This document shows, in pieces, positions 55,328 through 63,777 of a stretch of 64,000 bases of DNA. Both the position numbers and the translations under genes were made by a program. The stretch's first letter is position 1, and every line of letters begins with the position of its first letter. The stretch spans positions 1,433,001 to 1,497,000 of the forward strand of contig NZ_JAVIZM010000001.1 in the NCBI RefSeq assembly GCF_031453555.1, written 5' to 3'. The notes below the pieces were generated by a model. It was not told where the DNA came from, did no database searches, and worked only from the letters and a program-made list of their open reading frames with translations. This stretch comes from Bacillus sp. SLBN-46. Lineage in GTDB: Bacteria > Bacillota > Bacilli > Bacillales > Cytobacillaceae.

Positions 55328-55501
55328 GTGAAAGAACAAGAAAATGACCGGAAAAGTATTGAGGAAGAGTGGGAAAAGAAAGCCATGCAAGAATTGTTTG
55401 GAATGGAACCAGAGATGAGTTTGCAATCAGCTCGATTTGCTACAACTGAAAATCCGCTCTTAACCGAATATCATGTTGAGCGAAATGAAAAGGAAGAATA
55501 G
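55328..55501 (+). CDS. Small charged protein
   Basis: 57 residues from GTG 55328, 8 bases after GAGAGG; a GTG at 55319 overlaps that site. It is very rich in Glu and Lys, with an amphipathic helix (SIEEEWEKKAMQELFG) and a hydrophilic tail. No family is recognised. It is a likely but unproven gene. Confidence 0.55.
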   Translation: MKEQENDRKSIEEEWEKKAMQELFGMEPEMSLQSARFATTENPLLTEYHVERNEKEE

Positions 55502-55591
55502 TTATTTTAGATATAAAGAATGAATCCTACCTTTTATGGGGTATCCTAAGAATATGTGTTTTAATTCCAGTAGAAGGTTAAGGAGGACAAA

Positions 55592-55993
55592 ATGAAATCA
55601 TTTATTGTTGGTTTTCATCAAGAAGATAACGTGGATTCAATGCAAATACAAAAGCTTAGTCAAGAGGAGTTTGGGAAGGCCACGGAGGGTGGAACAAGGC
55701 ATTTATTTGAACTCGACACAAACATTGGGCTCTTTGTATTTTTTGATGGAGCAGATAAAGATGGAAATCTATCCTATATGGTGCTGCAGTATGAAGAAGA
55801 AAATGAAGAACCTTCTGCCTGCTATTCTTTCCAGCTGAAGGATTTCTACGAATTTATGGCGCTATACTTAAATGACATTGATTACGAGGAAGTTGAAGGG
55901 GAGGAGCAAGAGGAGCAAGAATACGGAGCCATGCAGCACCTAGCTCATTTAATCTTCCATATCGTTGAAGAGGGTAGAGATCTGAAGGTTTAA
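55592..55993 (+). CDS. Conserved hypothetical acidic protein
   Basis: 133 residues from ATG 55592 behind AAGGAGGA. Mixed alpha/beta character; a Glu-rich segment (EEVEGEEQEEQE) near residue 110. It has no cysteine-rich or membrane parts. I do not recognise the family, though codon use and binding site fit a real gene. It ends before a strong terminator. Confidence 0.7.
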   Translation: MKSFIVGFHQEDNVDSMQIQKLSQEEFGKATEGGTRHLFELDTNIGLFVFFDGADKDGNLSYMVLQYEEENEEPSACYSFQLKDFYEFMALYLNDIDYEEVEGEEQEEQEYGAMQHLAHLIFHIVEEGRDLKV

Positions 55994-56020
55994 GAAGTAG
56001 ATTTTCGCAAAATTAGGGTA

Positions 56021-56048
56021 AAGGACGCCGGTTGAGGCGTCCTTTTTG
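56021..56048 (+). terminator. Terminator after the acidic protein gene
   Basis: AAGGACGCC and GGCGTCCTT pair around GGTTGA and run into T residues. Confidence 0.87.
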
Positions 56049-56106
56049 TGTTTTTTCAGAGGTTTAGGGTGTTAAAATGAGAATTTGATTTATAATAAAT
56101 TGGTCT

Positions 56107-56200
56107 ATTCGCGAATTTTAAAGGTTTATTCGCGAATTTCGGTTGGTTATTCGCGAATTTTTAATAGGTATTCGCGAATCTAGACGGTTTATTCGCGAAT
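56107..56200. repeat. Array of five ATTCGCGAAT palindromes, 21-bp period
   Basis: Identical 10-bp palindromes start at 56107, 56128, 56149, 56170 and 56191, exactly 21 bases apart, with variable 11-base gaps. The last copy supplies the NERD gene's final codons Ile-Arg-Glu-stop. No other copy was noticed in the window. Confidence 0.95.
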
Positions 56201-57181
56201 CGAGATTTGTGTAGGAAAATTCTTCATAAAGTAGACTCGTGTTTTATTTTTCCCAGTATAGTCTAAATTTGCGGAAAGCAATAATCTACCAGCAATATGA
56301 ATGGAGCCTAAACGAACAAACCTCCGAAACTCCATATTAGTTATTTTCAAATCAACCAACAAAAAATAGTCCATAAGTGCTTGAATGTGTGCATCTTTTG
56401 AATAGGAATCGCAAGAGGTACAGTACCACTGCTGTTTCTTACGAATAAGATGTAGATGCTTGCAGAAAGGACAGTGGACACCGGTTAACAAATCCGTCTT
56501 TTGAATACCATATTTTTTTAGTATTTGAATAGTAGGTGGAGTATTCATTTTCAGTAGGAGTCTGCCAAGCTTACGGAGATCTTTTTTAGTGAGGACGGGT
56601 TCGGTGAACGTTTTTTCCACGTATTCAATCCGATTCAGCATCACATCAGCTTTACAAATTCGTGGTTTCACTTTGTACGAATTTTTCCCTGTAACGATGT
56701 AGGAAGCGTAACTGTTACTGATGACAACTAAATACACGATTGGAACAGGTGGGAAATGATGAGCCCGAAGCAGTTCTTGGATATACTTTTTGTGCCGTTC
56801 TGCTTGCGCAATCGGATAATCGTAACCTTTTTCTTTCTCATTGTTATTTTGGATAAACTGTTCGTTATCAGTATCGAAGGTTAATTTTCCAGCCATATTT
56901 TTCACATCAATAATAAGACCGAACTCTGGAGTTAATAGAAAAGTATCAATTTGACAATTGTAATCACCGTCAGGAAGGTTTAAATCGTGGAAAATCATGT
57001 ACTTTTGTTGTGGAAGCAACCGGTAATAGTAGTCAAGAGCTTTCTCACCTTGATAGCCAGCAGAGCGCCTTCCTACTTCTTCTAAAACTTGCTGATATTT
57101 TTCGTGACTTAGGGGGAGACGACGCAATAAAGCCTGTAAGATGAGTAACCTCAAAGGAATAGACCTTTCTTTTATAATCAA
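56189..57181 (-). CDS. NERD-domain (nuclease-related) protein with zinc ribbon
   Basis: 330 residues from TTG 57181, 9 bases after AAGGAG. N-terminus IIKERSIPLRLLILQALLRRLP is usual for Bacillus NERD proteins. The NERD core lies over residues about 35-150 (GYQGEKALDYYYRLLPQQ, then QIDTFLL and IIDVKNMAG, with Asp where many members have Glu). A C-terminal ribbon has CPFCKHLH and CTSC. NERD domains resemble restriction-type nucleases in fold, but no activity is proven for this class. Repeat arrays lie at both ends of the gene. Confidence 0.88.
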   Translation of the reverse strand: MIIKERSIPLRLLILQALLRRLPLSHEKYQQVLEEVGRRSAGYQGEKALDYYYRLLPQQKYMIFHDLNLPDGDYNCQIDTFLLTPEFGLIIDVKNMAGKLTFDTDNEQFIQNNNEKEKGYDYPIAQAERHKKYIQELLRAHHFPPVPIVYLVVISNSYASYIVTGKNSYKVKPRICKADVMLNRIEYVEKTFTEPVLTKKDLRKLGRLLLKMNTPPTIQILKKYGIQKTDLLTGVHCPFCKHLHLIRKKQQWYCTSCDSYSKDAHIQALMDYFLLVDLKITNMEFRRFVRLGSIHIAGRLLLSANLDYTGKNKTRVYFMKNFPTQISIRE

Positions 57182-57285
57182 ACATTATCACTCCTTTCAT
57201 TTTAATTAATAAAGTTCTAATAAAAATAGGAAAATCCTGCCGAATTATATCGAATCATGCAAATAATTTTTTAGGTGAAAATTTT

Positions 57286-57358
57286 ATGAGCGAATCTACT
57301 GATCTTATGAGCGAATTCCAGCCAGATATGAGCGAATGTAAGTAACTTATCAGCGAAT
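57286..57358. repeat. Array of four (ATGAGCGAAT) units, 21-bp period, upstream of the NERD gene
   Basis: ATGAGCGAAT starts at 57286, 57307 and 57328, and ATCAGCGAAT at 57349, exactly 21 bases apart. The GCGAAT half is shared with the array on the other side of the gene. Nearby 57241-57255 holds two weaker CGAAT copies. Confidence 0.95.
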
Positions 57359-57436
57359 CCCCAAACCAGTCCATTTTATTTGATAATACCCCAGAACAGC
57401 GCTACCATTAATTTGAAAACCAAAGGAGGAAAAATA

Positions 57437-58276
57437 ATGACTTCTATTCAACAAAGGGGTATCGAACGGATTTGGACGGTGGAACATCGCCAGAATAGTC
57501 CGATTCATATAGCAGGAATGGTGTTAGATCCAAATAAAATGAAAGAATCAGATCCTTTTCTTTTTTTAGCAGAGGATTGGTTTAAAAAAGGAACATTTGA
57601 CTTCCATCCCCACCGCGGCATCGAGACCGTTACCTATGTCATCGAAGGGAAACTCGAGCATCAAGATAATAAAGCCGGTAAAGGGGAGCTGGAACCGGGT
57701 GATGTTCAATGGATGACGGCCGGAAAAGGTGTGATTCACATCGAGGATCCAGCCGAAGGGGAGACCGTGCATTCCTTGCAGCTTTGGGTGAACCTGCCCC
57801 GTGAACATAAAATGGCAGAACCGCGCTATCAAAATCTTCGTGCGAAAGACATGCCAGTCCGTAAAGAAGACGGAGCTTTAATTAGGATTTTCTCTGGTTC
57901 CTCAGGTGGCATTCAGTCTGATACGAAAAACTATGTTCCAGTAACTATGGTTGAAATCAATGTCGAACCGGGTTCATCGGTTACACAGGACCTGCCGGGT
58001 GATTACAATGGTTTCATGTATATTTTAGAAGGAAAAGGACTTTTTGGAAAAAATCATACAGACGCTGAGAAGGGGCATGTTCTCTTGCTTGAGAAAGCGG
58101 AGCCGGGACAAGCGAGCGAAATCTCAATAAAGGCAGTAGAAAACCTTCGCGTCTTGTTATATGCTGGAAAGCCGTTAAACGAACCAATCGTAGCCAGAGG
58201 ACCATTTGTCATGAATACCGAAGAAGAAATTCGCCAGGCATACCGCGATTACATGGCCGGCAAATTTGCAGAATAA
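57437..58276 (+). CDS. Pirin family protein
   Basis: 279 residues from ATG 57437 after AAAGGAGGA; the longer frame from 57380 has no site. The bicupin fold has the pirin metal motif HPHRGIETVTYVIEG, then EHQD and VIHIEDP with a His and Glu. Pirins are Fe-dependent; some act as quercetin dioxygenases, others as regulators. Substrate not readable. The C-terminal cupin (FMYILEGKGLFG) lacks metal ligands, as usual. Confidence 0.9.
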   Translation: MTSIQQRGIERIWTVEHRQNSPIHIAGMVLDPNKMKESDPFLFLAEDWFKKGTFDFHPHRGIETVTYVIEGKLEHQDNKAGKGELEPGDVQWMTAGKGVIHIEDPAEGETVHSLQLWVNLPREHKMAEPRYQNLRAKDMPVRKEDGALIRIFSGSSGGIQSDTKNYVPVTMVEINVEPGSSVTQDLPGDYNGFMYILEGKGLFGKNHTDAEKGHVLLLEKAEPGQASEISIKAVENLRVLLYAGKPLNEPIVARGPFVMNTEEEIRQAYRDYMAGKFAE

Positions 58277-58278
58277 AA

Positions 58279-58324
58279 TAAGCACCGGGCCACCTCACAA
58301 GAGCGGCCCAGTGCTTTTCTTTTA
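58279..58324. terminator. Terminator between pirin and DHA2 transporter
   Basis: AAGCAC-GGGCC pairs with GGCCC-GTGCTT, between converging genes. Confidence 0.82.
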
Positions 58325-59833
58325 TCCTTTAGCAGGCTTCTTACTCACTACTACACGAGCATTCCCCATAAAAAAGATAGTAACAGCTGCGATTGCAATC
58401 GGAATCAGCGTAAGCAAAAAGGTATGCGTAATGGAATTAGACATTGCATGAACGATTTTATCTAAAACAAAATCAGGAATCTTCGAGCGTTGTTCTGGTT
58501 GGAAAATTTGCCGAGGATCACCCATTTTGAAATTCCCCGCACCCTGCATCCCTTTAAATGCTTCCTTTAACTGATCTGTAAACATATTCGTTTGCAGCGT
58601 CCCATAAATGGTCACGCCAAGGGTCATACCAAACGAACGTAGAAACGAGTTAGTAGAATTAGCCGTTCCGCGATACTGTGGTTCCAAGTTGTGCATCGAC
58701 GCCGTCGGCAACAAGGAGAATGAAAACCCTACTCCAAATCCAACAAGAATCATGTAAATGGTTAGTAAGTAACGAGCCGTATCAATCGTCATCGTTCCAA
58801 GGAAGTACATCCCAAGAACGTAAGATACAATCGAGATAAACATCAAGTTACGATAAGAAGTCTTTGCTAAGAAAATCCCTCCTACGGAACTTCCCGCAAC
58901 GGACCCTAACATCATAGGTGTTAAGATTAACCCTGCATTTTTTGCTGAGCCGCCATAAACAGCCTGCACGAATATCGGAATAAAGACAGTCAGAATGATA
59001 AACGTCCCACCATATAAAAAGGAAAGAATCTGGGATGTCGCAAACAAACGCCTTTTAAAAAGCCAAAGTGGTAGAATCGGTTCTTCTGCCTTAAATTCCG
59101 CAATGAAAAAGGCAATAAAGAAAACAAAGAAGCTAGCAAATAAACCGATGATTTGAACAGAATCCCAATCGTATTCTTTGCCGCCCAACTCAAGAGCAAA
59201 CATCAAGCTAACGACGGAAATGACAAGCGTAACCGCTCCAAGATAGTCGATTTTTTGCTTAGAGTGTTGTAAAGATTCATGATAATAACGAACAATTAAA
59301 ATAATCGAAACAATACCAATCGGAACATTCACATAAAACACCCAGTGCCAGCTAATATAATCGGTAATATACGCACCTAGCAAAGGTCCAAGGACACTGG
59401 AAGCACCAAATACCGCTCCAAGAAGACCCGTCATTTTTCCACGATTTTCTGGGGGGAAGATATCAAAAACGATGGTAAAAGCAATTGGCATCAGGGCGCC
59501 GCCACCAATCCCCTGAATCGCCCGGTATATACTTAGTTGAACAATCGACTGTGCAATTCCGCAAAGGGCAGAGCCAATAAGGAATACCACCAATCCGAAA
59601 ATAAAGAAACGTTTCCGTCCATACATATCGGAGAGCTTTCCAAATATTGGCATCCCGGCCATAACTGCTACCATGTAAGCAGAAGTTACCCAAATAAATT
59701 TGTCAAACCCGCCAAGGTCTGAAACAATCGTACCCATGGCTGTAGCAACAATGGTGTTGTCCATTGCTGCCATCAAGATGGCTAGTAATAGACCTGTGAC
59801 AACAAGCTTCAGATTATTGTCTTTTTTAATCAA
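58322..59833 (-). CDS. DHA2-family (14-TMS) multidrug MFS exporter
   Basis: 503 residues from TTG 59833; GTG 59842 overlaps AAAGGGTGA. Fourteen membrane segments, motif D1 with the early acidic residue (AAMDNTIVATAMGTI), motif A as GKLSDMYGRKRFF, and motif C-like GGALMPIAFTI and GASSVLGPLLG. It belongs to the EmrB/QacA drug:proton antiporters. The drug is unknown. No regulator gene is adjacent. Confidence 0.9.
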   Translation of the reverse strand: MIKKDNNLKLVVTGLLLAILMAAMDNTIVATAMGTIVSDLGGFDKFIWVTSAYMVAVMAGMPIFGKLSDMYGRKRFFIFGLVVFLIGSALCGIAQSIVQLSIYRAIQGIGGGALMPIAFTIVFDIFPPENRGKMTGLLGAVFGASSVLGPLLGAYITDYISWHWVFYVNVPIGIVSIILIVRYYHESLQHSKQKIDYLGAVTLVISVVSLMFALELGGKEYDWDSVQIIGLFASFFVFFIAFFIAEFKAEEPILPLWLFKRRLFATSQILSFLYGGTFIILTVFIPIFVQAVYGGSAKNAGLILTPMMLGSVAGSSVGGIFLAKTSYRNLMFISIVSYVLGMYFLGTMTIDTARYLLTIYMILVGFGVGFSFSLLPTASMHNLEPQYRGTANSTNSFLRSFGMTLGVTIYGTLQTNMFTDQLKEAFKGMQGAGNFKMGDPRQIFQPEQRSKIPDFVLDKIVHAMSNSITHTFLLTLIPIAIAAVTIFFMGNARVVVSKKPAKG

Positions 59834-60032
59834 ATCAATCACCCTTTAACTTTCCAAAATGTAAGTAGGTTTAAACAAAAGGTCGCTCCTTTTCGGTTAT
59901 TTTAAGGTTATCCATTAAAAAAAGCGGTTAAATAGTTAGCTAAAGTAATTCTATAAGGCTGGTTGAAAATTTGTCAAATTATAACTAAAATGAGTAGAAT
60001 GTTGTTTTTACATAGAAGGGACGAATGAGGAC

Positions 60033-60899
60033 ATGTATCAGCTTAAGGTAACGAAAGAGCAAGAGATAAGTGTATATGAACTAAGGAACTCCGAGTTAGG
60101 CAGCTGGATTAAAGTTGTACCAGAGCGTGGTGGAATTATTACTAGCTATGGAGTAAGTGGGGAGGGGGTCCTCTTTTTAAATAAAGAAACACTTTATGAT
60201 ACTGCGAAAAATATTAGGGGAGGGATACCGATTCTCTTTCCGATTTCTGGTCAGTTAGAAAATGGGGAATATGAGTGGAATGGTACCGTTTATAAAATGA
60301 AAAACCATGGAGTAGCGAGGAATCATCCATGGGAAGTAGTCGATACCCATACCGATGACAGACAAGCTTCTATTACTTTACGTTTAGTAAGTAATGAAGA
60401 GACCAAAAAAGAATATCCTTTTGATTTTGAGGTGGTTTTTACCTACTCATTAACCCAAAACGGACTCACTATTGCCCAGGACTATAAAAATATTTCAGAT
60501 GCGCCTATGCCGATTTATGCAGGATTTCATCCTTATTTCAAAACAGCCAGCAAAAACTTAGTTTATCATACCGACGCGAAAACCTATTTAGATTATAATG
60601 ATATGGAAACAAAACCTATTCAAAGCTCGTTAGATTTAACCAATAAAAAAGAGTCTCTCGTTCTTTTGGATGCTTCGCAAAAGCAAATATCCTTTGAGCT
60701 TCCTGATCGCCAGTTGTCCCTTACGATGACATACGGGGAGGAATTTAAGTACGTCGTGTTGTGGACCGAGCAGGATCAAGAATTTGTCTGTGTTGAACCG
60801 TGGATGGCGATGACCAATGAACTGAATCGGAAAGAAGAATTAGTGATGATTGCTTCAGGGGAGACGCTGCAAACGACCTTAAAAATATCGGTGAAATAG
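60033..60899 (+). CDS. Aldose 1-epimerase family protein
   Basis: 288 residues from ATG 60033 after GAAGGGACGAATGAGG. The galactose mutarotase-like fold is seen in RGGIPILFPISGQLENG, KNHGVARNHPWEV (His), YAGFHPYF (catalytic His) and FVCVEPWMAMTNELN (Glu). This is the YeaD/YphB-like hexose-6-phosphate or aldose mutarotase group. A general carbohydrate role is likely; the sugar is not specified. Confidence 0.87.
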   Translation: MYQLKVTKEQEISVYELRNSELGSWIKVVPERGGIITSYGVSGEGVLFLNKETLYDTAKNIRGGIPILFPISGQLENGEYEWNGTVYKMKNHGVARNHPWEVVDTHTDDRQASITLRLVSNEETKKEYPFDFEVVFTYSLTQNGLTIAQDYKNISDAPMPIYAGFHPYFKTASKNLVYHTDAKTYLDYNDMETKPIQSSLDLTNKKESLVLLDASQKQISFELPDRQLSLTMTYGEEFKYVVLWTEQDQEFVCVEPWMAMTNELNRKEELVMIASGETLQTTLKISVK

Positions 60900-60931
60900 A
60901 AAAAGGGACCTGAGAAAAAGTCCCTTTTTCA
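60898..60931. terminator. Terminator between the epimerase and aldo/keto reductase
   Basis: AAAAAGGGAC and GTCCCTTTTT pair, between converging genes. Confidence 0.85.
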
Positions 60932-60935
60932 AATC

Positions 60936-61835
60936 CTATTCTACTAACTCAGCTGCTTTAGCATTCATTGTAACCTGTTCAACATTTTTAGATCCAGGAA
61001 TAACGAGTGTAACAGCTGGATGCTTCAAACACCAAGCTAGTGCCCACTGTGCCATATTGACGCCTTCAGGTACTTCGTGTTTTTGTATTTCTTCAACTAG
61101 TTGAAGCTGTCTTGCTACTTCCTTTGGATCATGCCCATGCCGTACGTCTGTTTCAGCAAAAACGGCTCCTTGCTTATACTTTCCACTTAAATATCCACTG
61201 GCTAGCGGGACACGAGCAAGGACACCAAGATTTTGACGTTCAGCGGACGGGAAGAACAGTTCCTCCGGTTTACGATCTAAACGATTATAGACCACTTGAA
61301 TCACTTCTGCCCCTACTTTTGTGGCAGAGTCGACTTGATAGGAAGTATCCGCTTTACTGCTAATAGAGATACCTAGGTGACGAACCTTACCAGCTTGGAC
61401 CTGCTTATCTAAAGCCGTCCACAGGGCATCATTATTGAAAACTTCATCGCTGCCTGAATGGAATTGGTAAAGGTCAATGTATTCAGTTTGCAATGCCGCT
61501 AAAGAGGTATCTAACTGTTTGACTACGTCATCTGCAGACCATTCATCTGCCCGTTTAAAGCCATCATTTAAAAAGTGGTGCCCGAACTTTGTAGCAACAA
61601 CCCAGTCATTACGTTTATTATTTTTCAAATACCCACCAATCAGTTTCTCGGAAAGGTGATCTCCGTAACATTCCGCGGTATCAATAAAGTTAATACCAAG
61701 TTCATTCGCTTTATGTAAAATGTCATCTACTTCTCTCTGGGAAAAATCTTTGCCCCATTCGCCGCCAAACTGCCAGGTCCCCACACCAATAACCGATACA
61801 TCTAAACCAGTACTTCCTAATTTACGAAACTTCAT
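60936..61835 (-). CDS. Aldo/keto reductase
   Basis: 299 residues from ATG 61835 behind AGGAGGAGG. The (beta/alpha)8 AKR tetrad can be placed: Asp in FIDTAECYGD with its Tyr, Lys in VVATKFGHH and His in YQFHSGSDE. IPGSKN near the C-terminus binds the NADPH phosphate. It reduces aldehydes or ketones. The AKR sub-family resembles YfdG/YqkF-type general stress reductases. Substrate unknown. Confidence 0.9.
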   Translation of the reverse strand: MKFRKLGSTGLDVSVIGVGTWQFGGEWGKDFSQREVDDILHKANELGINFIDTAECYGDHLSEKLIGGYLKNNKRNDWVVATKFGHHFLNDGFKRADEWSADDVVKQLDTSLAALQTEYIDLYQFHSGSDEVFNNDALWTALDKQVQAGKVRHLGISISSKADTSYQVDSATKVGAEVIQVVYNRLDRKPEELFFPSAERQNLGVLARVPLASGYLSGKYKQGAVFAETDVRHGHDPKEVARQLQLVEEIQKHEVPEGVNMAQWALAWCLKHPAVTLVIPGSKNVEQVTMNAKAAELVE

Positions 61836-61876
61836 ATGAAAACCTCCTCCTTACTAGCATCAGTTTATTGTAAGAA

Positions 61877-61903
61877 AAAAATCCCCAAAAAATCGGGGAT
61901 TAT
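61877..61903 (-). terminator. Terminator after the VOC gene
   Basis: On the minus strand AATCCCC and GGGGATT pair around a T-rich loop and end in a T run. Confidence 0.82.
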
Positions 61904-62283
61904 CTTTGAAAAAACTCAACCTTCTCACCATCAGGGCCGTGAACAAAGAAGTTACGATAGCCGTTAGGGAGTGTCTCAATCTCATCCCTTATAAAGGATA
62001 CGTCTAATCCTTTTAAACGTTCGTATTCCTCATTTATATCATCAACTAAGAAGGCAATATGATTCACTTTTCCTTCATTAGGGAGGTTTGGATTCCCGCC
62101 ATACACTAGTTCTAACTCTGTTTCATCGGAACCATTAAATCCAAGGAAGGCTAAGGTAACTTCACCATTTGCAATGGTGAATCTGTCTTTTAGCTCCAAC
62201 CCTACCACATCTTGATAAAAAGTAAGAGCTGCATCAAGGTTGTTTACATATACACCAACATGGTCCATTTTCTTAACTGCCAT
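61900..62283 (-). CDS. VOC-family (glyoxalase-like) protein
   Basis: 127 residues from ATG 62283 behind AGGTGGGTGCC. Two vicinal oxygen chelate repeats: VKKMDHVGVYVNNLDAALTFYQDV at the start and VNHIAFLVDDI in the second. Metal ligand positions are His7, Glu59 region (ETELELVYG), His74 and Glu near VEFFQR. Glyoxalase I is possible, but so are other VOC activities. It is 20 bases after the flavoprotein gene and likely cotranscribed. Confidence 0.87.
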   Translation of the reverse strand: MAVKKMDHVGVYVNNLDAALTFYQDVVGLELKDRFTIANGEVTLAFLGFNGSDETELELVYGGNPNLPNEGKVNHIAFLVDDINEEYERLKGLDVSFIRDEIETLPNGYRNFFVHGPDGEKVEFFQR

Positions 62284-62303
62284 TTGGCACCCACCTATCT
62301 GTC

Positions 62304-62867
62304 TTAGGCTTTTAACACATCGTGGTCAACGTAGCGCTCACCGTTTAGTTCACTAATTACATTAATCGCAACCTTCGCACCGTCGCCAGCAGTAATAATT
62401 GTATGCATGCTCACTCCAGCAACTGTTCCTGCTGCCCAAATGCCATCAATATTTGTTTTTCCAGCAGCATCCACGTCAAGGATCGTCTTGATTCTAGGCT
62501 CAGTTCCAGGCTTAGTTGTTAATCCAACTGCTTCAGCAAGGTCAACAGACATTCCAGTTGCCAAAATGACATGCTTTGCTTCGTATTCACCTTGATCCGT
62601 TTCTACTTTAAAACCGCTTTCAGTTTTGCTGATCGTTGAAACAGTAGCTTGGACGATTTCTGCCCCAAATTTGCTCGCTTGTTTTTTACCAGTTTCAACA
62701 AGGTCAGGTCCTGTAATTTCTGTTACACCATAATGATTTTCAATCCAAGCACGCTTAGTCACACTTTTATCATTATCAACCACTACGGTTTTCTTTCCAG
62801 CCTTTGCTGTAAAAATAGCAGCACTCGCACCGGTAGGTCCAGCTCCGACAATTAACACATCAAACAT
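62304..62867 (-). CDS. Short FAD-dependent oxidoreductase, half-size thioredoxin-reductase-like
   Basis: 187 residues from ATG 62867 after GGAGG. FAD motif LIVGAGPTGASAAI, then VILATGMSVDL and the end FAD motif GIWAAGTVAGVSMHTIITAGDG. The NADPH domain and redox Cys-x2-Cys of thioredoxin reductase are absent, so it is about half the usual length. Both ends are intact, so a deletion inside a bigger gene is unlikely. It may act as a small flavoprotein; the electron donor is unknown. It is probably cotranscribed with the VOC gene. Confidence 0.83.
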   Translation of the reverse strand: MFDVLIVGAGPTGASAAIFTAKAGKKTVVVDNDKSVTKRAWIENHYGVTEITGPDLVETGKKQASKFGAEIVQATVSTISKTESGFKVETDQGEYEAKHVILATGMSVDLAEAVGLTTKPGTEPRIKTILDVDAAGKTNIDGIWAAGTVAGVSMHTIITAGDGAKVAINVISELNGERYVDHDVLKA

Positions 62868-63033
62868 TTCCAAAACCTCCAGAATTTTTAGTTAGTATCA
62901 AAATAAATGTAGCCTAACAAACAAGGATTGTAAAATAAACTGCTCACTTCAAGATATTTGGAAAACGAAATGTAAAAATAGGTTGAAATATTCTAAGCAA
63001 GCAGATAACTTAAAAGCAAAGAAGAACTTAGGG

Positions 63034-63777
63034 GTGAGGATCATAGAAATTAAACCACTCGGGGATATGGCTATTGTGATCTATTTTGGTGAAAAAATAA
63101 GTGAAAAGATTCATAGGGAGATTCGCCAATTTATTGTCGGACTGAACAATACGAGGGTGAAAGGGATTATAGAATGGGTACCGTCCTATACTTCCATTGC
63201 CATCTATTATCGTCCGGAGGAGATTAGCTATCATACCTTAGTGGAGAAGGTAAAGGGCATTTATACCACTTCGAAGCATAATGAACCCTATCAGCCCACG
63301 GTTTATGAAATCCCCGTTTACTATGGGGGTGAAACAGGTCCGGATTTAGCCTATATTGCTCAGTATTGTGAAATAAGTGAAAAGGAAGTTATTGCACTTC
63401 ATAGTAATAAAGAATACTTGATTTATATGCTGGGTTTTATACCGGGATTTCCCTATCTTGGGGGATTGCCTTCAAAGCTTGCAGTCCCAAGGCTTGAACA
63501 TCCACGGAGAAGTATCCCTGCCGGCTCAGTAGGCATTGGCGGTAACCAAACAGGCATCTATCCTTCAGAGATTCCGTCGGGCTGGAGGATTCTTGGTATA
63601 ACACCACTAAAGCTGTTTGCTATTGAAAATACCCCTCCGGCCCTTGTTGCACCAGGCAATTATATAAAATTTATTCCAATAAATTTTGAAGAATATGAAA
63701 CTATTAAACAATTGGTCGAAAGGAAAGAATACAAACTGAAAACCTACATAAGGGGGGAGAAACATGAAAATCATTGA
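63034..63777 (+). CDS. pxpB: 5-oxoprolinase subunit B (KipI family)
   Basis: 247 residues if GTG 63034 is used; the frame is open from TTG 62983 and no start has a perfect site. [15 protein letters not shown] at the start, [17 protein letters not shown] and [14 protein letters not shown], then [21 protein letters not shown] fit PxpB/KipI. With PxpA and PxpC it hydrolyses 5-oxoproline to glutamate using ATP. B. subtilis KipI was first seen as an inhibitor of KinA. It overlaps pxpA by 14 bases. Confidence 0.9.
   Translation: MRIIEIKPLGDMAIVIYFGEKISEKIHREIRQFIVGLNNTRVKGIIEWVPSYTSIAIYYRPEEISYHTLVEKVKGIYTTSKHNEPYQPTVYEIPVYYGGETGPDLAYIAQYCEISEKEVIALHSNKEYLIYMLGFIPGFPYLGGLPSKLAVPRLEHPRRSIPAGSVGIGGNQTGIYPSEIPSGWRILGITPLKLFAIENTPPALVAPGNYIKFIPINFEEYETIKQLVERKEYKLKTYIRGEKHENH

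Noticed and set aside
57286..57345. Short ORF with MSE repeats in the right-hand array
   Set aside because: It arises only because 21 bp is seven codons; it stops after 19 codons and has no binding site.
56107..57358. Repeat arrays could be CRISPR
   Set aside because: Repeats are 10 bp and spacers 11 bp, far too short, and no cas gene is present.
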